From Labia minor (lineage: Eukaryota; Arthropoda; Insecta; Dermaptera; Spongiphoridae), in NCBI GenBank assembly GCA_963082975.1, contig OY720344.1, positions 69,654,546 to 69,718,545 of the forward strand: 64,000 nt of DNA, given 5' to 3'. Position 1 is the stretch's first letter. Every line of letters starts with the position of its first letter. A program made the translations under genes and the position numbers. This document shows, piece by piece, positions 1 to 13,552 of the stretch. A model generated the notes under the pieces. The model worked only from the letters and a program-made list of their open reading frames with translations, was not told the origin of the DNA and searched no databases.

Positions 1-239
1 CAATGTTTATAAAAAGATTAGATTGAGATAAAATTTCATTTTTGATTTTGTTGTTTCTTATTCTGTATTTAATTTATTGTGGGATTTTTTCGGCTATTAA
101 TGAATTTTATACAGTGAGGAGGGTGTAGAAAATATGAAAAGGTAGTAATGATGAATTGATGGAGAAAATGGAAGCTGAGCAGTAAGATGATGATGGACCG
201 CTTGGTAGATTGGTGCGCTTATTGTAATATCGTATTACG

Positions 240-460
240 ATGAAGAGCGAAGGCAGCAACAGCAGCAAGCGAGGTTGCCAGATTGTGCGGGCAGCTGTGG
301 CAGCGTTCAGGCACAAGGCCCCCACCCCGATACAATGCAACATGGGGACGGCGCACGCCGCTTTTTGTCCGGGAGGAGCGCGCGTGCAGACAAGCGCCAA
401 AACGCCAAACGATGCACCCCTGGCTTTATTTTACGATGACACCTACCCACCTAGGATAGA
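240..460. other. GC-rich island in mam intron
   Basis: About 220 bases are markedly GC-rich within AT-rich DNA and contain clustered CpGs (GGCGCACGCC, GAGCGCGCGT). Open frames exist on both strands but neither gives a recognisable protein. The composition suggests a selected element such as an enhancer, a promoter or an unrecognised exon. Confidence 0.35.
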
Positions 461-1439
461 GAAAATATCCACCCTAACATAACTTGAATTGAAACTAATT
501 AAACAGCCAGACAACCTCCAAAGAAAGGACACCAACAAAAATTAATAAAAAAGAAAAAAAAATGTAATTTAAATTAAATTGATTCGAATAGGATTTCCTT
601 ATCATCATTTAATTTGTTATTATTATTATTATTATTTTATATATTTTTAAATATTAATTATAATTATAAAATAATTATTCATTATTCCAAAATAATTATT
701 ATTACCTTAATTAGTTTAATATTTCACATAAGTAATTTATATAATCTATTTAACCACCAACAAAATAAAGAATTAACAAATAATACTTGTTCTGTATTAT
801 ATACAGTTGTATATAATCGTTTCTTATTATGTAAAAAATCATAATTTTATCACAAAATTGATCCTCATAAATAATATTTAATATTAATAATAAAATTTTT
901 TAAAATAATATTTTTTTTTATTTTCATTTTTGCAACTACAAAAATATTTTTGATTTAGAGAATTTCTAAATGCTTGTAAAAATTATTCAAATTCATTATT
1001 TGAAGTGCAGCCTTAATAAAAACAAACATGTTAACTCATGAAATCGAAAAGTTTGAGGTATATCCTGGTTAAGAGGAAAACATTCAACATTCGTTTTATA
1101 AATTTAATGGAAAATCTCATCTAAAAGTAGGATAGTATATAAATATAAAAAAGAAACATTATTCATGGACTGTGCCTATATTAAAATTTGTGTATAATAC
1201 TAAATAAAAATATTAACTCCAATCAATTTTATATATTTTTATTATAAAATAAATTTGGTTTTTTTTTTTCTTTTACTTTTTAAATGTAATTAATTTTTAG
1301 TTTAATTCTTTAATTATACATTCTTGAGTATATTAAATTAGATACATTTTGATTAATTTTAATTGTATGAATTATGAATGATAATAATATGAAGAAGAAT
1401 AACAATTGTCTAATATATAGTATCGGAAACGTTTATAAA

Positions 1440-1610
1440 TTTGAACACGTGGTGCTGTCTAAAGAGGAAGGATGAATGGAGTTGCCTGACATCAGGAAGT
1501 AACTGGAAGCGCTCTCAGCTTGGGGTCTCTTCGCCTTCCATGTTCCAGCAGATGGAGGTCCCAGGAGGGGTATTGCATTGCAAGGAATCGCGAATCTTTA
1601 ATTAGCACAT
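1440..1610. promoter_or_regulatory. GC-rich candidate enhancer in mam intron
   Basis: About 170 bases of high-complexity, GC-enriched sequence hold an E-box (CACGTG, near 1447), a CAGCAGATGG box, and a TTTAATTAG homeodomain-like site at the right side. There is no protein-like frame. The enhancer reading is an inference from composition and motifs. Confidence 0.3.
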
Positions 1611-2329
1611 TGAAATTCCTAATTTATTAAATAAATAATTTTTTATTAAATTATTTAATATTTTAAATTATTACATATATATATACACCTATATATAAAT
1701 GGAATATTTCTCTGTATATAAAATTATTGAAAATATTTATTATATAATTTTATTTAGGTAAATAAACAATCGATTCTATTTCAAGAAATTATTCTCATTA
1801 TTTAATGATCTAATTATTAAAGTATTTTATAGTATTTCCAATCTCTGGGAACATTGCATTTTTCAATTCATATAAATATTATGTTGTAATAAATGATCTG
1901 TTTTTTTTTTAAATAATAATATTACAATTATATATAAAATAAATATATTTTAAGAAAAATTAAAATTTAAGAGATAATTAATATAAGGTTATAGGTTAAC
2001 GGATGCGCATTAAGAAACATTACACATGTGAAATAGTGGCATCTTAATAAACGAAGTATCCCCAGGATTTGGTAAAAATGCCTTCAAATAATTTATGTTT
2101 ACCTAGCACAACTTTTTATTTAATTATAATGTATTACTTTATCTTTTATACTAAACATAAATATAATTATTTATTATTAATTGACTATTAATAAACAGAT
2201 TCATCAAAAAAAAAACTGAAAAGACATTCCAATTAAAAGCAAAATTAAAACATATATTTTCTTAAGCTCCTATTTTAAATTAGTATTAATGGAATGTAAT
2301 AAATCTGAATTTAATCGTTTTTTTGGATG

Positions 2330-2550
2330 TACTCTATAATTGATTGTGAAGCAAAAGGCAGTGAAGATTAAAATGATCAAGCTCTATTTTGGTTCTTAAA
2401 AAAGCGGAGTGAATGAGGCTCATGCTTGATTGATCAACAAGTTGAATGAATAAAGGGTGAAATCAGAGTGTGACAAAAGGAAATCTTTTGTCTCTGGCTG
2501 ATTAAAGTGTTCGATGATCATCGTGAACACCTGCAAACTTGGTTTTTATA
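2330..2550. promoter_or_regulatory. high-complexity stretch, possible enhancer
   Basis: This is less AT-rich than its surroundings, with several TGATTGATC or TGATCAA-type sites resembling TALE/Hox targets and an AATCAGAGTGTGAC segment. No coding potential was seen. The evidence is weak. Confidence 0.2.
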
Positions 2551-3259
2551 CAAAGATTGTCAACGATTTTGATGGCTTGTTATTTAAGGATATAATATTA
2601 GAAATAAAATGAACAGAAAATATTTTGACGATATTCGAGAAGAAAAATATTTTTAATTGAAAGCTCGAAATTATAGATAATGATTAATGTTTTTAAGTTC
2701 ATTAGATAGAATTTAATTGATTTATCGAATTATTAGAACGAATTTAATGTTTCTCTATAATTATTTTGAAGATTTAAAATTAGTCATCTATATAATAGAA
2801 AATGATATAAGATGTATTTTTAAACAAGGAAGATTGATCTGAATTAATCAGGATTACCATACTAAAATTATTTATCTTCCCATCAAAAAAATTTTCATTG
2901 ATGATCTAACTATCAATTAATTCTAAGTTCATAACTATAAATGATGATTACTTGATTTTTTTTACTATTTATTGGCATACACTTTATTTTTCTACTAAAG
3001 TACATGTTAGAGTTTCGAACTTATAACAATTGACTAATATGGGTATATATACCACTCAAATAGACAACAAATAAATAAAATATTTCTTTATTAATTATGA
3101 TTATAAAAAAAAATGAATTTATGATTTGAAAAAACATTTTATACTAATATATGATTTTTGGTATTTTTATTTATTTATTTATTTTTAATAACAGAAGATT
3201 CAAGATATGTGATTGAAGATGTGCAACAATACTAAAAACTAGACCTGATATAATAAGTT

Positions 3260-3771
3260 GACCTGTGGCCAGGTCCGAACCGACCGACTGTTTGAAATAA
3301 ATTAATTTCCAGCTACAGAAACAATTTCAAATAATTTTAATATATCTATTAATGTAATAAAAAACAGATATGGATATAACATAAATATTTTTAATTTTAT
3401 TTTATTTATAATATATATGTAAGACCAGACTGTGACGTCATGAATGGCTGGATGACGTCATATAATTTTAAATCAAGAAAAAACTAATAACTAATAAATA
3501 TGATAAAACCAATGCAAAGTGCATGATTCGTGGTGATATATAAAAAAATCTCCTTTGGTGTGAAAATAACCCTTTCCTTCCTATCGTCGATCGCTAATAC
3601 TACCACTTCCGGTTTCCGGAATTGCACCAAAAGTTGATCAATTCATCCCACTGATGCATTAAGTAAATATACCAAATTTCATCAAAATCGGTTGAGCCGT
3701 TCAGGCTGTACACATCTATACGGACGGTCGGACGGACAGACGGACAGACATCATGCTAAAAATACTTTTTT
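3260..3771 (-). mobile_element. Helentron-like element, family B, copy 1 (left piece)
   Basis: On the minus strand this is the 3' half of a family B element. Its 3' tip carries the hairpin GACCTG-TGGC-CAGGTC (3260-3275), next to ACCGACCGAC (3279-3288), which is the inverted copy of the 5' tip. Inside are two GACGTCA motifs and a GGACGG/GGACAG tract. The element is interrupted after TACTTTTTT by family C and resumes at about 4879. Confidence 0.7.
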
Positions 3772-3910
3772 ACTTTCCCGCATACTTCGTATAAGGGAAG
3801 TATTGGAATCGTCAAAAATTTCGACTTCGAGATTTTGATAGATCTTGACGTTTTAGACCTCCCTGAGTCGGAAAAGACCATTTTTGGAATTATGTCTGTG
3901 TGTGTGTATG

Positions 3911-3941
<31 letters not shown>

Positions 3942-4872
3942 TGTCTGTAAGCAAATTTACTCAAAAACTAATCAAGCTAGGACTTCGAAATTTGGTACAC
4001 CGATATTATTCACAGTTTGTAGATTTCTATCAAAATTTCGTCAAAATCGGTTAACCGGAAGTGGTACTTTATCTACACTGGTTGCGTTTACCTTTCAAGT
4101 AAAGTACCAGTTTGCTTCGAGATATTTGCTTCATATTTTGTATATAGATTTAAAAATATGAAAAAAATTCAGATACCAAATTTCATCATGATCTGACTAC
4201 CGGAAGTGACATTTTACCTATACAAGTAGCGTTTCCTTTTTACCGACCGACGATAGTAAGGGAGGTATTGTTTTCACACCAAATTTCACCTATGGATATT
4301 TTTAGGTACATATCTCCACGAATCATGCATTTTCTTAACAGAAAAATGTATTTTTAGCATGATGTCTGTCCGTCCGTCCGATGTGTGTCCGTAGAGATGT
4401 GTACAGCTTGAACGGCTCAACGGATTTTGATGAAATTTGGTATATTTACTTAATGCATCAGTATGATGAATGGATCAACTTTTGGTGCAAATCCGGAAAC
4501 CGGAAGTGCTAGTATTGCCGATCGAAGAGAGGAAGTGAAGGGTTATTTTCATATCAAATTTCACGTGAAGGCATATCTCCACGTGTTATGCACTTTGTAT
4601 TGATTTTATCCTCGAGAAAAATCATCTTCATTAGTTTTTTCTTAATTTAAAATTATATGACGTCACCCAGCACTTCATGACGTCACAGCCAGCCCTTATA
4701 TATTATAAATAAAATAAAATTAAAAATATTTATATTATATCCATATCTGTTTTTTTTACATTTAAAATATCAGTTAACCGGAAGTAGCACTTTATTACAT
4801 TCTAAATATTCATTCGCAACTCTTTATACCTATTTATATGCGGGAAAGTCTAGGGGAGGACACTCCCGCTTA
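3772..4872 (+). mobile_element. Helentron-like element, family C, split by a B copy
   Basis: The 5' tip is ACTTTCCCGCATACTTCGTA, which folds on itself with the following GGGAAGT and then GTATTG. A (TATG)n tract lies at about 3905-3942. The 3' end has GCGGGAAAGT (4840-4849), an inverted copy of the tip, followed by the hairpin GGGAG-GACA-CTCCC (4854-4867). The internal segment around AAATTTGGTACACCGATATT is alignable with family A, so A and C are related. A B copy interrupts it at 4241-4762. A short open frame at 3835-4161 is an artefact of the repeat. Confidence 0.7.
4241..4762 (+). mobile_element. Helentron-like element, family B, copy 2 (inserted in C)
   Basis: It starts with TACCGACCGACGATAGTAAG, continues GGGAGGTATTG, then a GTCCGTCCGTCC tract and the conserved AACGGCTCAACGGATTTTGA block typical of such arthropod repeats. 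It is truncated at its 3' side, lacking the last part seen in the minus-strand copies. It lies inside family C. Confidence 0.7.
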
Positions 4873-4878
4873 TTCTGT

Positions 4879-4971
4879 TTAGAAAATGCATGATTCGTGG
4901 AGATATGTAAAAATCTCCACATGTGAAATTTGGTGTGAAAACAATACCTCCCTTACTATCGTCGGTCGGTA
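4879..4971 (-). mobile_element. family B copy 1, right piece (5' tip)
   Basis: This is the continuation of the 3260-3771 copy. It reads AGAAAATGCATGATTCGTGG through to CTATCGTCGGTCGGTA. Together with the left piece it restores the expected order of a single B element after removal of family C. Confidence 0.65.
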
Positions 4972-6778
4972 AAAATATAAATTCATATACATTTTAATAA
5001 AAGTATATAAAATTCAATTTTTTGTTTACTTTTCATGGAAAATAAATAAATATGATAAAATAATAATAAAATGGTACAAGAGAATTTGAAGATAATAAAG
5101 GTCAACCCTCATTTAAAGACAAATTTCTTTTTAACGACGAACATAAATTTCTTGTCAAAATATTAATAAATTTGATTTTATTATTAATAAAATGATTATA
5201 ATTTACAATTATTTCTCTAATATTATTTAATTATTAACCTCTTTCAATACATGCTTATTATTAAATTGAAATTGAATTGAATTTTCATAAAATGCATTTT
5301 AAGCACTGTTTAGTATAAAGATAAATTAAGCTCAATAATAGTTTATCACTATGAGATCAAATGTCCTCTAAAGGCATATTCAATTCATTAATATTAGATT
5401 AATTCATTAATCAAGATAAATACCTATAATAAAGGTAAAGTGAAAATTAATCAGCAACAAATCAAATTTATATGTATAATTGAAGGTATATATGTATATA
5501 TAAGTATAAAAATATAATAATACATTAAACATTATATATATAATAGTAGTATCGATTACAAAATAAAATCATTATTCCCTACCAAATTACATATTTTATT
5601 TTTATAATATTAATATTTTAATTTTATAATGAAAATATAATTTAATTGAAGGTGACCTTTAAGATATGAGATCTACATTTTCTAAATTTATAATATCCAT
5701 TAAAAAAAAATTATTTCTTCGATTTTCAAATTCTAATAATATTCATTAATTTATTATACATCAATTTTTCGTATTTATTAGATTTGATTAAATTTTAATC
5801 TATTATAATATATATCTCGGATTATGTACTAAGTCTCTGGCTATAGAGTTGTAAAGGATTTCAATTTAAGATTGTATCAATATCAATTAATAATGTAAAT
5901 ACTCGCCTGGAGGAAGAGATTATTCATCAGAACCAGGAAGTTTTACCAACCAATACACTATTAGAGATTTTATAGAAAAATAAAAGTTAATCGGATAAAT
6001 AAATTAATAGAATTATTTTTATAACAAATTTTCTCGGTTCCTATCTTTTAAGCGCGTTATTAGTAAATATATTAAACGAAAAAAAAAATTAAAGGCTAAT
6101 AACAAATTAATATTATTATTTCGACAAAAGCGATGAAAATTCAGTGTTCTAAAATAATGAAAAATAAATTATTATAAGTTAATAGATCATTAAGATTAAG
6201 AATTGTATTCGTTCTTTAATCATTAAAAATAATGTTTTTTTTAAATATTAATTTGAAACCGCGTCTATTACATGAGGGTTGAACGAAAAGGGAGTTGGGG
6301 AGCTCTCTATGCAATTATAATATAAAATATCTTTAATACATTGATATTATAATTATAATATTCTGCTAAGATACCCACACTCTTCTTTAATTAAAGAATA
6401 AATTAAAAAAACAAGAATAAAAAAAAGCACGAATGAGTTTATAGAAAAATAATATTTAGCTATTTATCTACTTCTCTGGCGCTAGACTTGACAGTTCCTA
6501 TTTGCAGCATCCACATTTCCCCAAGGTGTAAGATTATAAAAAAAATTATAGAATTTATTTAGAAAAATTCATGTCTTCTTTGTGAAGTTTAGGCTACATT
6601 TTAATTCTAATATATATTATATTAATAATTATTAATTGAATATTTGTGATTATATAATGCTTAAAAAAACTATTTATCTAGTTTCCCTTTGATTTAATTC
6701 AAAATAACAAATATATATTCTTTGTTGTAATAGGCAACAATCACTATTTAAAAAATTAAATATTTCTTTATATTGGAA

Positions 6779-6785
<7 letters not shown>

Positions 6786-6813
<28 letters not shown>
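6786..6813. repeat. (AT)n microsatellite
   Basis: A run of about 14 AT units. Longer or similar runs occur at about 8393-8432, 11406-11425, 45133-45151, 46074-46094 and 54180-54202. Confidence 0.9.
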
Positions 6814-6818
<5 letters not shown>

Positions 6819-8387
6819 AATATTCTTATAGCCTACAAAATTATATTTTAATTATATTTCAAAAGAAGTATGAAATCCTTGTGTGTTATAATTTCTTTAT
6901 CATTATTAAATAAAATTGCTCTTTAAGGTATAAAGAAAACCTAGTTATTTTATGTTTTAATTAAAACTGTCGATAAAGTCTTTCAAATACAATACTATAA
7001 TAGCTTCAAGTATTCAAGTTATTAATTCCTTTAATGCAATTATTTTTAATTAATAGAGATAAATAAGTTTAATTGGAGATTTGAAAGGATAAATAGATTT
7101 TTTTTTAATTTTAACGGGGCAATTTAAGTTTTTCAAGATTGGAAGAGAAGACGGATGTAGGCATTTCATTTCCTACGCGTCGTTAGGATTTAGATAAGAC
7201 AAATACTAAGAAAGCTCTTATGGATAAAACGGTTTGATGTTTAGCTGATACTGGGAATTGTTAAGTATAAATATGTACATCTGCACGTCATTTTTGAATC
7301 TAATAGAAATCTTTACTGAAAACAATGAAATAAAAAAATTATTTTAGAAATGATATAAAAATCGAAATATTAAAAATTAATTAAAAAATAAACATTATAA
7401 ATAATTATTCATACTATTTATCCTCTCTGATGTTAAAAAGAACATGGAAATTCATTTAAGTTTATTTTTAATGAATGTTCTAAAAGTGTTTTTATCTTTT
7501 TGTAAACTATCAATAATAACTTAATTAAGAAATAGCAAATAAATATTTAATATGATTCTTCAAAAATAACATTAAAAGAAAAAGAAAATAACTTAAAAAT
7601 AACATTTAATAGGATCAATCTTAAAGAATAATAGAAAAAGTTAAAAGAACGATAATCAAAATAACTATATTGAATTTAAAGATAATTTCCAAAATTATTT
7701 AAATTTTTTAATTTTGAAAAAACAAGGTTAGTTTAGTATAAGATGTAACTCTTTTGCATTAGAGAAGTATTTGCAATTTAATTAGGAATTATAAAGATAA
7801 ATTCCAGCATTAGGTATTTCCTATATTTGAATGAGGTCGCTATAACCTAGTAAAATTCAATTCCCTACTTCAATGATTAATGTTATTTATTTATGTTTAT
7901 CTCTTTTCACAATATAAATAAATCAATTTAGAGGCAAGTTAAGCAATTAAATTAATGAAAATTTATAAATTGATTAAATAAAAATATTGATTCGATGATA
8001 ACATATTTTGATTATTTGTCAGTTAAAAGTAACCTTTCTATAGTAATTATTTCAAAATTATAGACACATTTAATCAGTCTTTGATATATTTCAATTGTTT
8101 TTATTCAATAATATATTAATTCACAATAAAAAAAAAAGATCTTTGCGAAAAAATTGAAAGTAAATTAGAAGAAAGAAATCGCAAAATGTAATTTCGCATA
8201 TAATAATAAAATTAAGAGAAAATTAATTATCAATTAGAAGAATTAAAGAAATGAATATTATAAAAATTATTTACTGTAGAAAGCAAACTTTATATTGGAG
8301 AAAAAAAATAAATATAAATATCTCTTGATCTATATTGTATTATTATATTTTTATTATTAATATTATATTTTATTGATAACCGTTTTT

Positions 8388-8435
<48 letters not shown>

Positions 8436-8989
8436 CTTGAAAAGTAAGCAACGTTATTTTAAATAGAAAATATTGAATCTAAATATAAAATAATAGATTC
8501 ATAAAGAAAAATTTATATACTTTATTTACGTTCTATTATTCTAATAATTTCTACTTTAAATAATTAATATATTTCCGTTAAAGTTGATGTTGTTTAGGAT
8601 TTTTTAAAATTAACGAACTGTAAGAAAAAGAATCGGAAGTGCAGAGGAAATATACCTTCATAAAAAGATTATAGATTTTTACTACGTTTTAATAAACTTA
8701 AAAAAAAATTATGAATAATTCGAAAGTCTTTTGACCTTTGAAAATGAATTTGAAGGCAAGATAAAAAAATATTAAAAATTATTGGTTAATTAAATTATAC
8801 TTATCTAGTTTTGAAAAAAAGTATATAATCTCATTACCAACAGCTATTTTAATGAAATAATAGAATAAAAAAAACAAGAAAGATAGGTTGTTTGGTGAGT
8901 TGGGAAACAAGCAAATTTTGCAATTTAATAATGAAGAAATGAATGAATTTGAAGAAATGAAATGAATTTGTGTTCAACTATTTTAGTAG

Positions 8990-9300
8990 GGATTAACGAT
9001 CGAAGAGTAAAGTTGGGCGTCTGGTTGTCTTGTGCCCCTCTTAGACGTAAACTAGTCCCAGTGTTTGCTTGTTGGTGGGGTCGGCTGCGAAACACCTGCG
9101 CTTCGGGGGGCCTTTATGCCTGGGCCTTGCTTTCAAACTTGCAGGCCTTTAAGCACAACCTCCTTCAAGTCTAGTGATCGTCTGTCGCATCCCTCGAGAC
9201 ATCCGGGCCTAGGTGTGTATAGGAAGACCCTCCTCAATCTGGTGGCAAGACCTGATTCGATCGCCTACCTTAACTGTTCCAAAGCTCACCACAAAAACAT
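8990..9300. other. GC-rich island of unknown nature
   Basis: About 300 bases have near-normal GC content and high complexity in a very AT-rich region. The plus strand has two overlapping open frames (70 and 80 codons), but neither resembles a known family, and the minus strand is also not recognisable. It does not match an rRNA, snRNA or tRNA that I know. It could be an old retroelement fragment, a non-coding gene or a regulatory element. Confidence 0.3.
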
Positions 9301-9807
9301 TGTTTAACTCTTGCATTGCAATGGTTATGGACTTCATTTATCGAAAACAAATCGATTAAACAAATATATTTACCAAATATAAAATTGAAAGCAGAGAAAT
9401 AATTTTTTTAGATAGCAATTATCTAAGTATTAATTTTGCATGCAATATAATTTATGAATTTATTTTGAATTTAACCTGATAATTGGAAGATTTGATTTCA
9501 ACGGAAATACTTCTGTTAAGGACATGTCGTGTGTAAAAATATCTTCAAAAAAAAATAGTTTGTGTTTAGATAAAATTCGGTAAAAACAATGTTTAAATTT
9601 TATATTGAATATAGATATATCACAGAAATTAGATAAAAGGTGTTTCATTAAAATTGACCAAACGGAATTTAGAAATTTACTAAATAATTTTATTCCCTTT
9701 GTAAAACTATATTTTTATTATAATTTATAAATTTAATCCAAAGTAATAGAAGAGTTACAATTGATTTCAACTTTTTAAATTTTATATTTATAGAGTTATA
9801 CTTAATT

Positions 9808-9838
9808 AATATATTATTATTATTATTATTATTATTAT
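9808..9838. repeat. (ATT)n microsatellite
   Basis: Roughly ten ATT units, in AT-rich DNA of the mam intron. Confidence 0.8.
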
Positions 9839-10737
9839 CCAATTATTATTTAATAAATATGGATTAATTTTCAAATATGATGTATTTCTATTTAAATCTT
9901 TTAATATTAATTACATAATTAATTAATTATATAGCATTTATATATATTTTATTATTTATATATATAGATATAGATATATAGTTTTTTAGTTTCAGTGTAG
10001 ATGAGTCGTAAAATAATCTAAGAATAACTGCTTTTAATTAATTATCACAATATTTAATTAAAATATAATAATATAGATATAAAGGAATTTATTATAAAAG
10101 TTCTGAATATGAAACATGAGAATATATTTTTTTTAATATTATGTAGAATTTATTTTTAGATAAATATTTCTACTATCTCTGAATTTATTTATTTCATTTC
10201 ATTGAAATTTCATTTATATTTAAATAATATGATAATACGATCTCTTTTAAATATTTTAAAATTGGATTACTTTAAAATCATTAAACAAATAGAAATATAA
10301 AATTTAATTATATTAGAAATGATTACATTTTTCTTTTTTTTTTTTTTTGTATTCATATTTTGTATTTTTATATAAATTATCGATAAATAGAAAGTTGAAA
10401 ATATGATTGGAAAAAAATAATACAGTACTACCTACCATAAATTATAATCATGAAGATTATTTAATATAAATAAAATAATTAAACTACGCTTTGAAAGTAA
10501 AATATTTGCTGTTTATATTATTATTTATTTATTTTGAAGGAGAAGGTCTTATGTCCTTGTTGCCATTGACCTATTATTTGATATGAACCTATTTTTCCAA
10601 AATTTGTTCGCATTAGTGGAAGTAAAACTCTCAGTTGTAAGTTAATAATTCAACTATTCAATAATTTATAACGGAATTTTGTAAATTAAACCACATATTG
10701 ATATTTGTTATTGTAAATTTATTCAAAAAATACAAAC

Positions 10738-10812
10738 ATATACACAACGTTTCGATTGCTGCTTCTGCAATCGTTATCAAGCGACCGCACTGTTCGAGCG
10801 TCCAGTGACAAG
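10738..10812. repeat. fragment of a dispersed repeat
   Basis: The segment ACAACGTTTCGATTGCTGCT and the following GCAATCGTTATCAAGCGAC resemble a motif often seen in arthropod dispersed elements. No second copy of it occurs in the window, so the assignment rests on memory of that motif. Confidence 0.25.
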
Positions 10813-13552
10813 TGATAAATAAAAACAACCACCAAAGCTTTAATAATTTAATATCAACTATTCAATATTCAGGGGAAAAATAAATTGAATATCGATTAAT
10901 TTGTTAAATTTGCCTTCCTTTGAGAAGATTTAGAAGAGAATTTATCATTTAAGACTAGACATGAGATGTCTTTGATTTGGATATTATATATTGTTTTCAT
11001 AGTTTGTAAGAAAATATATTCTGTTTAATTAAAATTCAAATGATAACTAAATTATTTAGGTCGATCAAACAAAAACATAAATCGTTATGATATTTTTCGA
11101 AGAAACTATAATTATTTATATCTAAGTACGAGTATTAATACAATTTAATAATTTCTAATTATTTAAACCGGTCGTTCTTAATATGGAGGTCATGAAAATT
11201 TTATATAAGATTATTTTAATATATTCTACAATTTTCTAAAATATATATAATAAATCTTCATTTAAATTTAGAAATTGTAAATTTAATAAAATAGTAATGC
11301 AATTTTAATTACCTTTATAAATTTTAATCATATTTCTAAAATTCTTTTACATATATTTCTATTTTCAAGGACTAAAAAGTCTACAAAACCACTCGTTTAT
11401 AAACTATATATATATATATATATATTCCAAAAGCTATATAATATTCTTATTAATAATTAATTAAAACTAAAAGTTTGCTACAAGCTTCAACGAGATCGAG
11501 ATTATAATCAAATAATCGTTTATCAAATCATTTAAAATGGAATATTATCTATCTTAAATGAAATTAAATGAGATATATATAATTGTTAAAAAAAGATAAA
11601 ACCAATTAAGAATTCAAAAGAAATTTTGAATATGATGTGGGGGGTTGAATGAATTGTTATTTTTTATGTAAAGAGAAAAATAAACTTTTAAACTATAAGT
11701 AGATATTATATAAGCACTATAAATATATCAAAATATATTGAATAGAGAAATTGTTAACTAGTGATAAGAGACAAATAAATAATTAATAAACAAAAAAATG
11801 AAACGAAAATTTGTTTGTTTACTTTTTGTTGTTATTTCTCCATAAAGGATAATTTAAAATATAACAATTATAGAAATTTTCTTATCATAATCACCAATTG
11901 AAAATAAACTTATTTACTGTTGATGAAAATGAGTTCCTCGAAACATGCTGTCATCTAATTGATCTTTTCAATTCTTGTTTTTTATTTATTTAAATTTAAA
12001 TAAAGACAATAAATATATATTTTATTTATTTTATTTTAATTTATATATAGTATGATGGTAAATGAAAAATAAAATTCCAATTAATATATGTGATATGGAT
12101 ATTATTTGATGATTTCAAAAAGAAAAACTAGTCGACCCCATTCGTTGTTCTAAGATGTAAATGATTCGTGATCTTCGAAGAAGGTCAACTTTTCAAATTA
12201 CTCAATATTAAAATTGACTCAGGTCACAATATTAGATCAAATCTTTATGATTTCTTTTTTAAAATAGCAACTTTAGTCATTATACATGTTATTTTTAACT
12301 ATTTCTTCTTTTAATAATATAATTCAATACACTAATAATATTAAAATATATATAATTTGCATCTCTGATATAATTATTAACCATAATAAATATTTATTTA
12401 TAGAAAAGTTATTTTTTTTTAATATAATTTTATAAAAGAAAACATTAATCTAAAATTAATATAAGATACTATCAAGAATATGTAGTATAATAAAACTAAA
12501 TAATTAGAGTTTAAAAATAATGCTGAGAAAATTTTCGAATTTTTTTTTCCTTTGTTTTAATACTTTTTTCATATAAAAAATAATAATAATAAAGATAAAA
12601 TATAAATTAAATAAAATATTGAATTAAATATAATCGATTTGTTTATTTTAAATATGAAATATAAATTATAATTTTAGAAAAAAAAAATTATATTTTATTT
12701 TATTGAAGTAGTAAAAGAAAAATATAAGTAAATAATTAATGAAGTTAATAGGGAGCAAAAATATCACTTATTAATAATTAAAATAATGAATATGATATTA
12801 TTATTATCATATAATTGAATGAATAATATGTAATGAGATAAAATCTGATTTTATATACAATAGATTTAGAAGAATGTATATCTAATATTTATAATTTTCT
12901 ATATAAAATAAAATATTTAATCTCATAATCTGTCAATAATATTGTCTTTGAAATTAGACAAATAAAAAATAAATAAGGTTCATATATAAATAATTTTATA
13001 TTAAGTAAAATTTAATTTATTATTATTATAAAGATTTTATATTATATTACTAAAAATGATTTTATAGTAATCAATTGAATATTAAGGTGTATACGTAAGT
13101 GTTAATTGTAAAATAAACATTCCAAGAGACTCTGAAAACATTTTCCAAACCCGTCTGACATAAGGCGCCATGTGCTCGAAGAGATTTAAATAATAGTAGG
13201 AGTAGTAGTTGTTGATGTAATCTTGTGTATGAATAATCTAGTTTGTTTACGGACGTTTAAAAAAGCGTAAAAATAATCTTTTTTTGCTATTATGATGTTT
13301 TTAATATGATATTATGAGTAAATTCTATGATAAATCAATAAATAGGAATGTTTTGTTTTGTTTTGGATCATCCATTATCGTTATGAAGTAAAGAGAATGG
13401 GTTGTATGTTATATTATTATAAATGGGATAAATTGGTTTTAATGTTGATCTAGGTAGTGTAGGGATTGAAAAACGAGTTGACCAGATGAGTGTTACAAGG
13501 CCAGGTAGAGGCGGTCGAGGAGATAGCTATGCTGGAGATGCATGCAACTTAC

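Larger units (their letters stand above)
1..13552 (-). other. mastermind intron 1 (partial)
   Basis: Everything downstream of the mam exon on the minus strand to base 1 is inferred to be its first intron, at least 13.5 kb. No Gln-rich mam exon was recognised in it. It is AT-rich with (AT)n tracts at about 6786-6813 and 8393-8432, (ATT)n at about 9808-9838, a nest of Helentron-like elements at 3260-4971, and GC-rich islands at about 240-460, 1440-1610 and 8990-9300. The stretches 4972-8980 and 9301-13550 otherwise show no gene or repeat that I can name. Confidence 0.6.

Noticed and set aside
614-844. 76-codon Leu/Ile/Asn/Tyr-rich frame as a membrane peptide
   Set aside because: The composition is exactly what AT-rich random DNA encodes; the same reasoning removes frames at 31161-31382, 42434-42619, 43337-43522, 56104-56373 and similar.
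8990-9300. rRNA or tRNA cluster
   Set aside because: No conserved rRNA block, and no tRNA A/B boxes with a matching cloverleaf, could be traced.
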